Assembly: GCA_021770065.1 (NCBI GenBank)
Contig: JAETRR010000019.1
Span: 38,478-102,477, forward strand
Source: Lachnoclostridium sp.
GTDB lineage: Bacteria; Bacillota; Clostridia; Lachnospirales; Lachnospiraceae
DNA: 64,000 nt
Reading direction: 5' to 3'
This document shows positions 33,994 to 43,016 of the stretch, piece by piece. A program made the position numbers and the translations under genes. Under the pieces are notes generated by a model, which saw nothing but the letters and a program-made list of their open reading frames with translations, did no database searches and was not told where the DNA came from. Numbering within the stretch: position 1 is the stretch's first letter; the number at the start of each line of letters is the position of its first letter.

Positions 33994-35397
33994 CTAATAC
34001 TTTACTAAGGAGACGGCCAGTACGGTCATATCGTCGGAAGGCTTCTTATTCTGATACTGCTGCACACGCCCCAGAATATAAGATGCCAGTTCTCTGGGAT
34101 TCTCCGTATCATGCTCCATAATGATATCCTTCATCAGAGCCTCCTGCCGCTCTGCCGGAAGCGCATCCATCACGCCGTCTGTCACCATAATCACCATATC
34201 CCCGTCGTAAAGCTTTTTGCTGGAGGAATCCGGATCCAGTTTGTGGAACACTCCGGCCGGAAGGCTGGTTGACGAGATCGTCTCCACCCAGTTTTCCCTC
34301 CGGATAAAGGTGGTGGAAGCCCCTACCTTCAAGAACTCGCAGATTCCCGTATATAAATCCAGCGAGCTGATATCAATGGTCGAGAACACCTGTGCGTCAG
34401 AGCGCACAATCAATGCGGAATTAATCATGCGCACAGCCGTTTCCTTGGTAAATCCCGCCTCCAGAAACTGCTCCAGCAGATCTATCACCTGCTCACTCTC
34501 TTTATAGGCGGCAATTCCCGATCCCATCCCGTCAGAAAGCGCAGCAATAAACTGCCCCTCCCTGCAGTGGTACAGTGAAAAATTATCCCCCGAGATTTGT
34601 TCCTCTCCCTTCACTGCCTTCTCAATTCCGTAAATCACCTCAAAGTTTGTCCTCTCTACAAACTGGAGCGTTATTCTCTCGCTTCCCACAAATGCCCGGC
34701 TGTCACGGGCCGGCATCATGGATTTTTTCAGCAGCTTTGAGAGCGCTGCCGCCACATCCTTTACCGAGACACAGCGCCTGCGCCTGGTATTTACTGTCAG
34801 ATAGACCTCCTGGCGCCTGTTTTCCTGCTGATATACCAGCACTCCGTGAACCGAAAGCCCCATGCTGCGCAGCTTTTTTTTCAGATGCGCCTCCAGATCC
34901 TCATCCGTGTGCGTATCCCAGGCATGTTCTACGGTATCTGTCATAATCTGAGCCATCTCATTTAACTGCACTGCCACAGCCGCTCTGTTTTCCTCAAGCC
35001 TTGTATTCCAGAGCAGATCCGTCTTGGAAGGCATGTCCAATACGGCGGCACCGCCCATGTTTTCCACCGCAATTTCTTTTGATGCAGATCCGCCGGAAAA
35101 GCTGTCTGCCAGACTTCGAAAGGCCGTCTCGTATTCCCTTACTCTTGCCCGGGCCGGATGAACGGGCCCGTCCTCCTCTTCCGCAGGAAGGGGCGTCAGA
35201 AGCCACTCCATCATACTGCCGCATATAACAGTGAGGGAACACACCAGAAGTCCCTGGGCCGCTCCCATCATCACGGCAAACTCCCCCTCCACCTGTAATA
35301 ATCCCACGCCAATCTGCATGGCAGCCACACAGCCGCCCGCAATCATACCGTAAAGCCAGCTATAGTGCCCGGCTTTACGCTCTTCTTCCTGTCTCAT
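33994..35397 (-). CDS. spoIIE: SpoIIE family protein phosphatase (short form)
   Basis: 467 residues from the ATG at 35395-35397 (GGAGGATGTGAGGAT before it); an upstream frame extension crosses a hairpin repeat and is rejected. Two hydrophobic spans near the N-terminus (MIAGGCVAAMQIGVGLL; AAQGLLVCSLTVICGSM), a linker, then the PP2C-type phosphatase domain (GDNFSLYHCREGQFIAALSD, GMGSGIAAYKES, DGDMVIMVTDGVMD, DDMTVLAVSL). Bacillus SpoIIE is about 800 residues with ten spans; this one keeps only two. It would activate sigma-F by dephosphorylating SpoIIAA. Cluster position spoIIE-tilS-hpt-ftsH supports the call. Confidence 0.9.
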   Translation of the reverse strand: MRQEEERKAGHYSWLYGMIAGGCVAAMQIGVGLLQVEGEFAVMMGAAQGLLVCSLTVICGSMMEWLLTPLPAEEEDGPVHPARARVREYETAFRSLADSFSGGSASKEIAVENMGGAAVLDMPSKTDLLWNTRLEENRAAVAVQLNEMAQIMTDTVEHAWDTHTDEDLEAHLKKKLRSMGLSVHGVLVYQQENRRQEVYLTVNTRRRRCVSVKDVAAALSKLLKKSMMPARDSRAFVGSERITLQFVERTNFEVIYGIEKAVKGEEQISGDNFSLYHCREGQFIAALSDGMGSGIAAYKESEQVIDLLEQFLEAGFTKETAVRMINSALIVRSDAQVFSTIDISSLDLYTGICEFLKVGASTTFIRRENWVETISSTSLPAGVFHKLDPDSSSKKLYDGDMVIMVTDGVMDALPAERQEALMKDIIMEHDTENPRELASYILGRVQQYQNKKPSDDMTVLAVSLVKY

Positions 35398-35407
35398 ATC
35401 CTCACAT

Positions 35408-35517
35408 CCTCCATTCCAGTTCCGAAATATCCCGGCCAGCACCCGTCGGTGGAGATGAATTTCCGGCCACCAAAACATGTGTCCGTAAATCCATCTGGGT
35501 ACTTGCCGGGATATTTC
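35408..35517 (-). repeat. Hairpin repeat family 2, copy E (upstream of spoIIE)
   Basis: GAAATATCCCGGC pairs with GCCGGGATATTTC; AGATGAATTT with AAATCCATCT. Centre TTCCGGCCACCAAAACATGT matches copies D and G. Minus-strand edge CGGAACTGGAATGGAGG lies at the spoIIE ribosome binding site. Confidence 0.8.
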
Positions 35518-35637
35518 TGTTATTAGTCCTGTGTGCCTGTGTAGTTGTGCATTATAGAGGACGCAAATTGTTTTTTTTGTCAAATAAAGGTGCCGGATTT
35601 TAGAAATTTCAGACAAAATCGGACATAGAATCCGTTT

Positions 35638-35669
35638 AGAAAAGCTGTTACCAGGGTAACAGCTTTTCT
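35638..35669 (-). terminator. Terminator after the GH112 gene
   Basis: Perfect 15-bp stem AGAAAAGCTGTTACC/GGTAACAGCTTTTCT with T-rich 3' side, about 45 bases past the GH112 stop. Confidence 0.85.
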
Positions 35670-35714
35670 CTCATAATGAACGATACGATCTTTATTTTTT
35701 TATCTTACCTTCAT

Positions 35715-37886
35715 CTAAATCTCATACCATCGAATCTCATTCGCCTCCAGATCCAGTGTAAAGCTGCTGCCGTCTCCTTTATAGACAACGGTGCTCTGGG
35801 GCTCGTATGTATTATTTACCACGCAGAACTTCCCATTCTTCACATAGGCATGGACATCCACATTGTAATTTTCGGAAAACCAGCTTTTTAAAAGCTCCTC
35901 GCTCCCGGTACTCCACAGAATCGCCCTGTGGAGAATACGGCTGTTCTCAAAACTGTAAGGAAGGCCGGAAATGTAAACCGTGCGGCCCCGGCCGCAGGTA
36001 TTCACTGCCATCTGAACCTCTTTTTCTCTCTGAACCAGAATCTCGGTTCCCTCCAGGGCATACATGTATTTCTTTCCCTCCCCGAAGTCAACCTCTCCCC
36101 GGCAGTCCTCCAGGATAAAATGATCCCGGTGCTCTTCCCAGTTATATTTGTCATAGCCGAAGGTAAAGCCCGTCTCCTTTTCCACCCCGAGAGCTGACGC
36201 GAGCTGAATATAACGCCCCTGGTACTGATGCCCGGAAGGCTCTCCCACGCCGATAAATCCGCCGCCGTTATAGATAAACCGGTGTATGGCAGACGCAATC
36301 TCCGGTTCCTCCCACACACAGCCGCCCGTATGGGCCGTATCTCCGTCACCCACATTGATCAGCACATCTATGTCATCCAGAACCGCCGGGTCTTCGCGGA
36401 TCTCGTCAAAAGAGAGGAATACCACCTCATAGGGTGCGCCGGATAACGCCTCAATCACACCGGCATAGCTGTAATTCTGCTTCTGATAAAGGGCATGATG
36501 CACCATATGGCAGCCCCAGGAGCGCATGCGCCCCCAGCAGTTTAAAACTCCGGCCTTTTTGTAACAGAAGCCCTCCGTGCCTTTGATGTTCTCATACAAT
36601 TCCCGAAACTCATTGCACACGCTTTCCACATAGTCAATGAACTCCGGAAACTGACAGGCAAGTTTTAAGTAACCCCCGTACCCGATCCGGTCAATCGGCT
36701 TTCTTAAGATCGCCCTTCTGGCCGTCACCCAGTTCTCCTTCGCCTCCTTTACCGGGTTGCCCCCCTCGTGAAAGGTATCCGGAAAGAAATAAGGCAGGAA
36801 GCGCCCTTCCGTATAGCGCACACCGGGAATATCGGAGATCAGACGCAGGGTCATTCCGTTTCCCACGCTCCCTACAACAGCATCCAGGCCGATTGTCTTA
36901 AACTCATCCATAAAGGGCTCCGTGCCGATCCAGTGATCCCCCAGGAACATCATGGCTTCCTTCCCAAGCTCATGGGTCAGATCCACCAGCTCTTTTACCA
37001 GAGCCGCCACCTCCCGGCGCTGAAAGGCCATAAAATCCTTATACTCCCTGGAGGGAATACGGTACTGATTGTTATAATAACCTTGATCAATAATGTATTC
37101 CGGCCGGAAAGGATACCCCGCTTCTCTCTCAAACTGCTCCAGAATGTAGGGAGAAACCGATGCGGAATAGCCGTACCAGTCCACGTACTTCTCCCGTTTC
37201 AGCTCGTCAAAAATAAGGGTAAACTGATGAAAAAAGGTTGTATAGCGGATTACATCCACATAAGGATGATCCTCCACAAACTTTTTCAGCCGTTCCAGAG
37301 CGTAGGCATGGGTTTTGGGCTGCCGCACGTCAAAAGTGATCTGATGCTCAAAATCCTTCCACTCATTGACAACCGCATTGTACATATGTACCGGATCCCA
37401 GATCAGGTAAGCAAGAAAACTGACCGTATATTCGTGATAGGGAACCGGGTTTGGCAGAATCACACAGCCTTCCGTCTCGTCATAGTCCCACTCCTCCGGG
37501 GAAACCGGGCGTCCCGTGGTCCGATCCATGACCTCCCACCAGCGCTTCCGGTCATCCCTGTTGTTTACCATCAGAAGTTCCCTGCTGATGCCGGACATAA
37601 GCGGAATGGACAGAGCCTTCTCTTCTGCCATATGAAACCCTGTCATAATATAGCACTGCTGCACTTCCTCCGGATTCGCTCTGGCCCATGCATTGTCCTT
37701 CCGGGTTGTATAGTAGGTGGAATATACCTTGGCCTCCACCGCCTTCAGACCTTCTGGATAATCCGTTCCGTCGCAGTCCCGAATGGCATCCGCGCCCCAG
37801 CGCTTTAAAAGCTCCAGAGTAGCGGGAACCACATCCACATCCGTCGGTATCGTTACTCTGCCTCTGTTCTTATCTTGGTTGCTCAT
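35715..37886 (-). CDS. gnpA: GH112 1,3-beta-galactosyl-N-acetylhexosamine phosphorylase
   Basis: 723 residues of the GH112 family: N-terminal RVTIPTDVDVVPATLELLKR and WGADAIRDCDGTDYP, the barrel with FLGDHWIGTEPF and GLDAVVGSVGNGMTLRLISD, and a Rossmann-like domain with NVGDGDTAHTGGCVW. These enzymes split galacto-N-biose/lacto-N-biose (mucin and milk glycans) or galactosyl-rhamnose by phosphorolysis to galactose 1-phosphate; the substrate cannot be decided here. No signal peptide, so the sugar is imported first. The four upstream genes form a sugar ABC importer in the same operon, strongly supporting this. Start ATG behind GAGGT. Confidence 0.9.
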   Translation of the reverse strand: MSNQDKNRGRVTIPTDVDVVPATLELLKRWGADAIRDCDGTDYPEGLKAVEAKVYSTYYTTRKDNAWARANPEEVQQCYIMTGFHMAEEKALSIPLMSGISRELLMVNNRDDRKRWWEVMDRTTGRPVSPEEWDYDETEGCVILPNPVPYHEYTVSFLAYLIWDPVHMYNAVVNEWKDFEHQITFDVRQPKTHAYALERLKKFVEDHPYVDVIRYTTFFHQFTLIFDELKREKYVDWYGYSASVSPYILEQFEREAGYPFRPEYIIDQGYYNNQYRIPSREYKDFMAFQRREVAALVKELVDLTHELGKEAMMFLGDHWIGTEPFMDEFKTIGLDAVVGSVGNGMTLRLISDIPGVRYTEGRFLPYFFPDTFHEGGNPVKEAKENWVTARRAILRKPIDRIGYGGYLKLACQFPEFIDYVESVCNEFRELYENIKGTEGFCYKKAGVLNCWGRMRSWGCHMVHHALYQKQNYSYAGVIEALSGAPYEVVFLSFDEIREDPAVLDDIDVLINVGDGDTAHTGGCVWEEPEIASAIHRFIYNGGGFIGVGEPSGHQYQGRYIQLASALGVEKETGFTFGYDKYNWEEHRDHFILEDCRGEVDFGEGKKYMYALEGTEILVQREKEVQMAVNTCGRGRTVYISGLPYSFENSRILHRAILWSTGSEELLKSWFSENYNVDVHAYVKNGKFCVVNNTYEPQSTVVYKGDGSSFTLDLEANEIRWYEI

Positions 37887-37913
37887 CTAATATACCTCAT
37901 TCCATTCTTGTCC

Positions 37914-38099
37914 TTAATCAAAGCCCTTATTGTAAATCATCAAAGCAGCCAGAAGAAGCACCAGACCTATAAGCATCAGCACCAGTCCGGTCATTTTTCC
38001 CGTCATCTTCCATCCGCCGACAACCAGAACCATACCTATTACAAAAAACAAAGCAATCAATGCCGTCCGCAGACTTGCATGCTCTTTCCAATAATTCAT
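37914..38099 (-). CDS. Small two-span membrane protein
   Basis: 61 residues with two hydrophobic stretches (TALIALFFVIGMVLVVGGW; TGLVLMLIGLVLLLAALMIY) joined by a short basic loop. Function unknown. It is embedded between the permease and the phosphorylase with short gaps, so it belongs to the operon and may assist the transporter. Confidence 0.7.
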   Translation of the reverse strand: MNYWKEHASLRTALIALFFVIGMVLVVGGWKMTGKMTGLVLMLIGLVLLLAALMIYNKGFD

Positions 38100-38108
38100 A
38101 TTCCCACC

Positions 38109-38996
38109 TTATCCTTTCAGTCCGCCCAGAGTCATGCCCTGTGTGAGCTTTTTCTGTACGCAGATATAGAGTATCAATGTGGGCAGCATCACCAGAACCA
38201 GGCCCGCATAGAGCTGGCCGTACTGCGTTGCCGCCTGCTGGGCCTGTGTAAGCTGCATCAGGCCTACCGGAAGCGTCTTTGCCCCATTGGGATCCGACAG
38301 CAGCGTCATGGCAATAATATACTCATTCCAGAAGGACAGGAAATTAAACAGAATCACCGTGACAATAGAAGGCTGGGCCATGGGGAAAATAATCCGCACC
38401 ATCGTTGCAAAATATCCCGCTCCGTCTATGTAAGCCGCCTCCTCAAAATCATGGGGCAGTGTTGCGAAATAGCTGGATAAAAGATAGATCGTAAAGGGAA
38501 GCGCCGTGGCCGCATACACCAGCGCCAGTACGAAAATATTGTTTAAAAAGAATCCGTTTCCGATAATTCCCTTTAAAAATTTGTCTCCGTCCACTAGCAT
38601 CAGGAAAATCGGCACGACAATATAATTTACATTGATAAACAGGCCTCCCATGAACAGTGCGTTCAGAAATCTGCGCCCTTTAAACTCAAAGCGCGACAGA
38701 GTATAGGATGCTGGCAGCGCAACAACCAGCAGGATCAGAAGCGCCAGCGCCGTTACAATCACGGAATTCAGCATAAATTCGCCCATCCGGGCCTTGCTCC
38801 AGGCATCCGCAAAATTCTGGAGATAAACTCCGGCCGGCAGCGCCCACGGGTTCCCGTAAAATTCGCTGTTCTGCTTGATGGAGGCCATAAATACCCACGC
38901 CACCGGAATAATGATGGTGACGGCCAGCAGAATGAGCGCCAGATAAATAAACGCCTTATATAAGGTCTCGCCCGATAATTTCTTCGTTTGTTCCAT
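38109..38996 (-). CDS. Carbohydrate ABC transporter permease (MalG type)
   Basis: 295 residues with six predicted spans and the EAA-type loop EEAAYIDGAGYFATMVRIIFP that contacts the ATPase. The N-terminal IPVAWVFMASIKQNSEFYGN pattern is typical of CUT1-family MalG-like permeases. It pairs with the upstream MalF-like permease (12-base gap) and the binding protein to import an oligosaccharide. No ATPase gene is in the cluster; a shared MsmK-type ATPase from elsewhere is expected. Confidence 0.93.
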   Translation of the reverse strand: MEQTKKLSGETLYKAFIYLALILLAVTIIIPVAWVFMASIKQNSEFYGNPWALPAGVYLQNFADAWSKARMGEFMLNSVIVTALALLILLVVALPASYTLSRFEFKGRRFLNALFMGGLFINVNYIVVPIFLMLVDGDKFLKGIIGNGFFLNNIFVLALVYAATALPFTIYLLSSYFATLPHDFEEAAYIDGAGYFATMVRIIFPMAQPSIVTVILFNFLSFWNEYIIAMTLLSDPNGAKTLPVGLMQLTQAQQAATQYGQLYAGLVLVMLPTLILYICVQKKLTQGMTLGGLKG

Positions 38997-39008
38997 CCCG
39001 ATCCCCCC

Positions 39009-39896
39009 TTAAAATTCCAACGGCTCGCGCTTCGTAACCGCGTTCACCAATGCCGACAGCCCAAAGGAAAACAGAAATACCATCACACCGATGGCCATGC
39101 CGTAGCCGTAGGTGGAATTGGTGTAAGCCTGCTTATACATATAGGACAGAGCAACCTCCGAAGCACCGTTGGGGCCTCCCGAAGTCATCGCCTTTACGAA
39201 CAGAAATGCCATGTTAATGGTACTGATAATGAAAAATGTCAGCGTTGTGCGGATATTGGTCCAGATGAGCGGCAGCGTAATCTGAAAAAACTGCGTCAGC
39301 CGCCCGGCGCCGTCCAGGCTTGCACTCTCATAAAGGCTCTGGGGAACGCTGGCCATGGAAGCCATGTACATAACCATATAATATCCGATAGCCTGCCAGA
39401 CCATTGCGATGATCAAGCTGACCATAACCATGCTTTCTCCCTTCCAGAGAATCGCCACCGTATCTCCCTTGAAGAAGGACAGAAGACTGTTTAAGGTTCC
39501 GTTGTTCGTATCATATATGGCACTAAAAATAGCCGAGATAACGACTACGGACAAAATATTGGGAATATAAAAAATAATCCGGAAAAAATTCTGACCTTTA
39601 ATCTTTTCTCTGGATAATATCGCGGCAAAAATCAATGCAAGTCCAAAAGTAACCACCGTAACCACTACAATCAGAAGAATGGTATTCTGCATGGAACGGA
39701 TAAAATTGGAATCCGCCATCAGACGGGTAAAATTCTGCAGCCACACAAATTCCTCCGTAGTGGAATACGCGCTCCGTACAAACAGCGACATCCTGAATAT
39801 ATTCAAAGTAGGAATAATCATAAAAACAGTAAACAGAATCACTGCAGCCGCCAGACACAGAACAATAAATCTGCTTCGGCCCGATCGTTTTGTCAT
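39009..39896 (-). CDS. Carbohydrate ABC transporter permease (MalF type)
   Basis: 295 residues from the ATG at 39894-39896, eight bases after AAAGGGG; an ATG two codons earlier is possible. Six spans and an EAA loop (YESASLDGAGRLTQFFQITL) mark the MalF-like partner of the downstream permease. The N-terminus FIVLCLAAAVILFTVFMIIP is the first span. Located between the binding protein, after an attenuating hairpin, and the second permease. Confidence 0.93.
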   Translation of the reverse strand: MTKRSGRSRFIVLCLAAAVILFTVFMIIPTLNIFRMSLFVRSAYSTTEEFVWLQNFTRLMADSNFIRSMQNTILLIVVVTVVTFGLALIFAAILSREKIKGQNFFRIIFYIPNILSVVVISAIFSAIYDTNNGTLNSLLSFFKGDTVAILWKGESMVMVSLIIAMVWQAIGYYMVMYMASMASVPQSLYESASLDGAGRLTQFFQITLPLIWTNIRTTLTFFIISTINMAFLFVKAMTSGGPNGASEVALSYMYKQAYTNSTYGYGMAIGVMVFLFSFGLSALVNAVTKREPLEF

Positions 39897-39947
39897 TGCC
39901 ATAACCCCTTTCCGGTCAATCGCAGCGCAGCTCTGCGATCTCCTTTT

Positions 39948-39983
39948 AAAAAAACGGCGGTGAAGTCCGCACCGCCGTTTTTT
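39948..39983 (-). terminator. Intercistronic terminator after the binding-protein gene
   Basis: AAAAAACGGCGGTG pairs with CACCGCCGTTTTTT, ending in a T-run, about 25 bases after the stop. Partial read-through would make more binding protein than permease, as in many sugar ABC operons. Confidence 0.85.
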
Positions 39984-40008
39984 CATTCACTTGTAATACT
40001 CTTTCTGA

Positions 40009-41409
40009 CTACTGCAGAAGGTTTGCTCTCATCTGATCGCTTGCGCTCTTGATGCCCTCAATCCACTGCTCCTCTGTCATGGTTCCGGATACGAGAGAGT
40101 TAACCGGGTCAAACCATACAGTACGGTTGTCCAGTCCTTCAATGGGACTGAATGCAGCGAAATTGCCCATGGCAGCCTTTGCTCCATTGTCATAGATAGC
40201 ATAGAACATCTTGTTGTCTCCGTCCAGCTTGTCGGCAATTCCGAGAACCGGCTGAATCGCGGGAGAATCACCCTTTGTTGCAAAGATCTCACAGGCTATG
40301 TCGCTGTACAGGAATGCGATAAACTGCTTTGCAGCATCCTGGTTTGCGGCGCCGCTCGGAATCCATGCCTGCTCAAACCATGTATAGCTGTAGCTGTCTC
40401 CGCCTGCCGTAACAGCCGGAAGAGCCGTCATGCCCCACTCAAAGCCTTCTGCGCGGGGAGCCTCTGCCATCTCGCCCACAATCCAGGTGCCGTTGGGCAT
40501 AAACAGAGCCTTGTTGTCCAGTACAAGCTGCTGGTTCTTAGTGAAATCCTGGTCGTTTGCCTGGGCGGGTGTGGTCGGCTCGGTATAAGAAGCCAGTTTT
40601 GCAACGATATCAAAGCATGTCTTTGCTTCTTCCGTATCCCAGATTCCCTCTTCATAATTGGTTGCCTTATTAAAGAAATCCGCTCCGCCTACAGAATACA
40701 TCAAAGCATAGAAGAACGCGTCAAAGTATCCGGTTGTAGGATATGTAAACAGGGAGATTCCCTCTGCCTTGGCTTTGTCGCCCAGTTCCCACATCTCGTC
40801 CCAGGTCGCGGGTACGGTCCAGCCTTTTTCCTCAAACAGTCCCGCATTGTAGAACAGTCCGCAGGGAGAATAGAACATGGGGGCCAGATAGGTCTTGCCG
40901 TCTCCGTAAGGATTGGTCAGCGCCGTCTCCGTAAAACCGCCGGCGATCTTATCGCTTACCTTCTTGTCCTCGCCCGGTACAGTCATGGACAGCACGTCTG
41001 TAATCTCTACGATATTCTGGTCTTTGATGAAGGTCTCTGTCAGAGCGTCCTCACGTCCGGTTGCCAGATGAATCACATCGGGGAAATCTCCCGCCTTCAT
41101 GGATGAACCGATTACATCCTCCAGATTCTTGTCCGTGATGAGTTCTACCGCAATGCCGGTCTCAGCCGTAAATGCGTCGCAGACCTCCTGCCACATTGCG
41201 CTGCCGTAAGCCGTCTCAATGGCTGCTACCTTAATTGTGCCGCCTGCTGCCGGCTCTGCAGGTTCTTCTCCCGCCTCTGCCGGTACCTCACTCTGACCGC
41301 CGCCCTCTGCAGGCGCCTGTGCTGCCGGCTCATCGCTTTTTCCTCCGCAGCCTGCCAGCATGGAAGCCGTCAAAGCCGTTGCGAGAAGGATGCTGATTAC
41401 CTTTTTCAT
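40009..41409 (-). CDS. Carbohydrate ABC transporter substrate-binding lipoprotein
   Basis: 466 residues. Lipoprotein signal [20 protein letters not shown] with the lipobox LAGC, then an Ala/Glu/Pro-rich linker, then a solute-binding domain (IKVAAIETAYGSAMWQEVCD; FPDVIHLATGRED; LFYNAGLFEEKGWTVPATWD) of the family-1 extracellular sugar-binding type. First gene of the GH112 cluster, so it probably captures galactosyl-hexosamine disaccharides or glycans. Start behind a GGAGG site. Confidence 0.93.
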   Translation of the reverse strand: MKKVISILLATALTASMLAGCGGKSDEPAAQAPAEGGGQSEVPAEAGEEPAEPAAGGTIKVAAIETAYGSAMWQEVCDAFTAETGIAVELITDKNLEDVIGSSMKAGDFPDVIHLATGREDALTETFIKDQNIVEITDVLSMTVPGEDKKVSDKIAGGFTETALTNPYGDGKTYLAPMFYSPCGLFYNAGLFEEKGWTVPATWDEMWELGDKAKAEGISLFTYPTTGYFDAFFYALMYSVGGADFFNKATNYEEGIWDTEEAKTCFDIVAKLASYTEPTTPAQANDQDFTKNQQLVLDNKALFMPNGTWIVGEMAEAPRAEGFEWGMTALPAVTAGGDSYSYTWFEQAWIPSGAANQDAAKQFIAFLYSDIACEIFATKGDSPAIQPVLGIADKLDGDNKMFYAIYDNGAKAAMGNFAAFSPIEGLDNRTVWFDPVNSLVSGTMTEEQWIEGIKSASDQMRANLLQ

Positions 41410-41467
41410 AAATTTTTACCTCCTGACTAAAAAAATGTTTAAAAATTATCGTGTTACTTATGAGCCA

Positions 41468-41496
41468 AGTATAACAGCATCCTTTTCAGTTTCCAA
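41468..41496 (-). promoter_or_regulatory. Promoter of the GH112/ABC operon
   Basis: Minus strand TTGGAA (41491-41496), 17-base spacer, TATACT (41468-41473), 59 bases upstream of the binding-protein gene. The divergent 41410-41774 region is AT-rich and presumably holds AraC sites. Confidence 0.7.
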
Positions 41497-41651
41497 TTCG
41501 TATATTGCTTACTTTTTTATATATATTGTTCATTTTAGATATTTTTTTCATTTTAGATGTCCGGCAGGCTGTTCTCTTATACAACATAACGAATTTTTTC
41601 TTCTATCCGCTAATATCCTTTAATAATTAGAATATATTTTGATTTTTATTC

Positions 41652-41680
41652 TTGTAGTGTCCGGAATATTGCAGTATAAT
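41652..41680 (+). promoter_or_regulatory. Promoter of the AraC-type gene
   Basis: TTGTAG (41652-41657), 17-base spacer, TATAAT (41675-41680), about 95 bases before the start. Confidence 0.7.
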
Positions 41681-41774
41681 TGTAGAAAGTATTCATTCAT
41701 TTTTAGGAGCTACTTTATTTATATTGCTGTTTTTTGTCGAATAAAGCAATATCTGCTGTATCTAAGGAGTTTTT

Positions 41775-42620
41775 ATGAGTACAAATTGTTATGTTCTTGA
41801 TCCTCTGGCCGTCAATCCCATTGATCGTTCCGTTACAAAGCTTCTCTATGTCAGTGTCGCCCGTTACAGCACGGAATGGCATTCCATTCTCCATACCCAC
41901 CCCTGCGCGGAGGTATTCTTTGTCACCGGCGGCCGCGGCCATCTGAAGCTGGCTGACGGAAGTCTTCCTATTAATGTGGGGGATTTTATCATTGTGAATT
42001 CCAATGTGGAACATACGGAAGTCAGCTCCGAAGAGCATCCTCTTGAGTATATTGTGATGGGAGTGGACGGTCTGGAAGCCCTCTCCGGGGATGACGGCGG
42101 AAAAGGTTATTCCATCGTCCACTTCCAGTCCGGAAGCGAACAGATTCTCTTCTATTTAAAAAGCCTGCTGGGGGAGATCGAAACTCATCTTCCAGGATAT
42201 AACATTATCTGCCAGGACATTCTGGAGGTGATACTCCTGCAGCTGATGCGCCGCAGCGAATTCACTGTGACTTTTATCCCTTCCACCCGTAAGTCCAGCA
42301 AAGAATGCGCCGTTGTGCGCCGCTACATCGACAATCATTTTAAAGAAAATCTGACCCTGGACGATCTGGCGGCCGTGGTTCATGTAAGCAAGTATTATCT
42401 TGCCCATGCCTTCAGCCGGGAGTACGGGACCTCTCCTATCAACTATCTGCTGTCCTGCCGGATTAAGGAAAGCCTCTATCTCCTTTCCGAGACCCGTCTG
42501 CCGCTTTCCCAGATTTCGGAGACCCTCGGTTTTTCTTCTCCGAGTTATTTCTCCCAGAGTTTCCGGCGTATTCAGGGCATCAGCCCCATCCAGTACAGAA
42601 AGAACTCTCAGAAGGAGTAG
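41775..42620 (+). CDS. AraC family regulator
   Basis: 281 residues. The N-terminal cupin-like sensor part (residues about 20-100) has STEWHSILHTHPCAEVFFVT and NVGDFIIVNSNVEHT; the C-terminal double helix-turn-helix (about 180-278) has FKENLTLDDLAAVVHVSKYY and the AraC signature LGFSSPSYFSQSFRRIQGIS. Divergent from the sugar importer/GH112 operon, hence its likely activator in response to the imported sugar. Start has an AAGGAG site. Confidence 0.93.
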   Translation: MSTNCYVLDPLAVNPIDRSVTKLLYVSVARYSTEWHSILHTHPCAEVFFVTGGRGHLKLADGSLPINVGDFIIVNSNVEHTEVSSEEHPLEYIVMGVDGLEALSGDDGGKGYSIVHFQSGSEQILFYLKSLLGEIETHLPGYNIICQDILEVILLQLMRRSEFTVTFIPSTRKSSKECAVVRRYIDNHFKENLTLDDLAAVVHVSKYYLAHAFSREYGTSPINYLLSCRIKESLYLLSETRLPLSQISETLGFSSPSYFSQSFRRIQGISPIQYRKNSQKE

Positions 42621-42672
42621 CAGCATTCGCCAAATGCTCGTGCAGGCCCGGCGCCCGGCTCGCTGCTCACGA

Positions 42673-42706
42673 AAATAAAACGGCTGTCCTGCGACAACCG
42701 TTTTAT
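42673..42706 (+). terminator. Shared terminator of araC-type gene and divIC-like gene
   Basis: AATAAAACGG...CCGTTTTATT stem; its right arm contains the stop codon of the convergent gene. Confidence 0.75.
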
Positions 42707-43011
42707 TCTGCTGCTTTAAATAAAATCTCATCCTCATATACGAGCCCCAGACGCTCTTTTGCAACTTCCTCCGCGTACTTATTTGTGTGGACGTATATCC
42801 TCAGCCTTTCAATCTCTTTCGCCCTGGCTTCCTCCTCCGCAATCGCGGACATAAGCTCTTCCTCGCGCTGCTGATACGCTTCTCCTTTCTGCCGGAGCTG
42901 TATCTTCCCCACAGAGGCCACAATCAGCAGACACAGCACAGCAAAAGCGATGATACGCATCCCTACGCGCCTGCTTCGCTGCAGGGCACGTCTTGTCTTC
43001 GTCATTCTCAT
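42703..43011 (-). CDS. Septum formation initiator (DivIC/FtsB-like)
   Basis: 102 residues: a basic cytoplasmic tail (RMTKTRRALQRSRRVGMR), one membrane span (IIAFAVLCLLIVASVGKI), a coiled coil (AYQQREEELMSAIAEEEARA) and a C-terminal conserved segment (YAEEVAKERLGLVYEDEILF). This is the DivIC/FtsB family of the division complex. Gene order (yabP-yabQ-divIC) matches Bacillus. Its ribosome binding site is the edge of a family-2 hairpin repeat. Confidence 0.9.
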   Translation of the reverse strand: MRMTKTRRALQRSRRVGMRIIAFAVLCLLIVASVGKIQLRQKGEAYQQREEELMSAIAEEEARAKEIERLRIYVHTNKYAEEVAKERLGLVYEDEILFKAAE

Positions 43012-43016
43012 TGCCG

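Noticed and set aside
35398..35616. 73-codon upstream extension of SpoIIE
   Set aside because: It lies in hairpin repeat E and lacks the features of a SpoIIE N-terminus; the inner ATG has GGAGG.
36768..37808. 346-codon plus-strand frame
   Set aside because: Antisense of the GH112 gene, whose protein sequence is clearly conserved.
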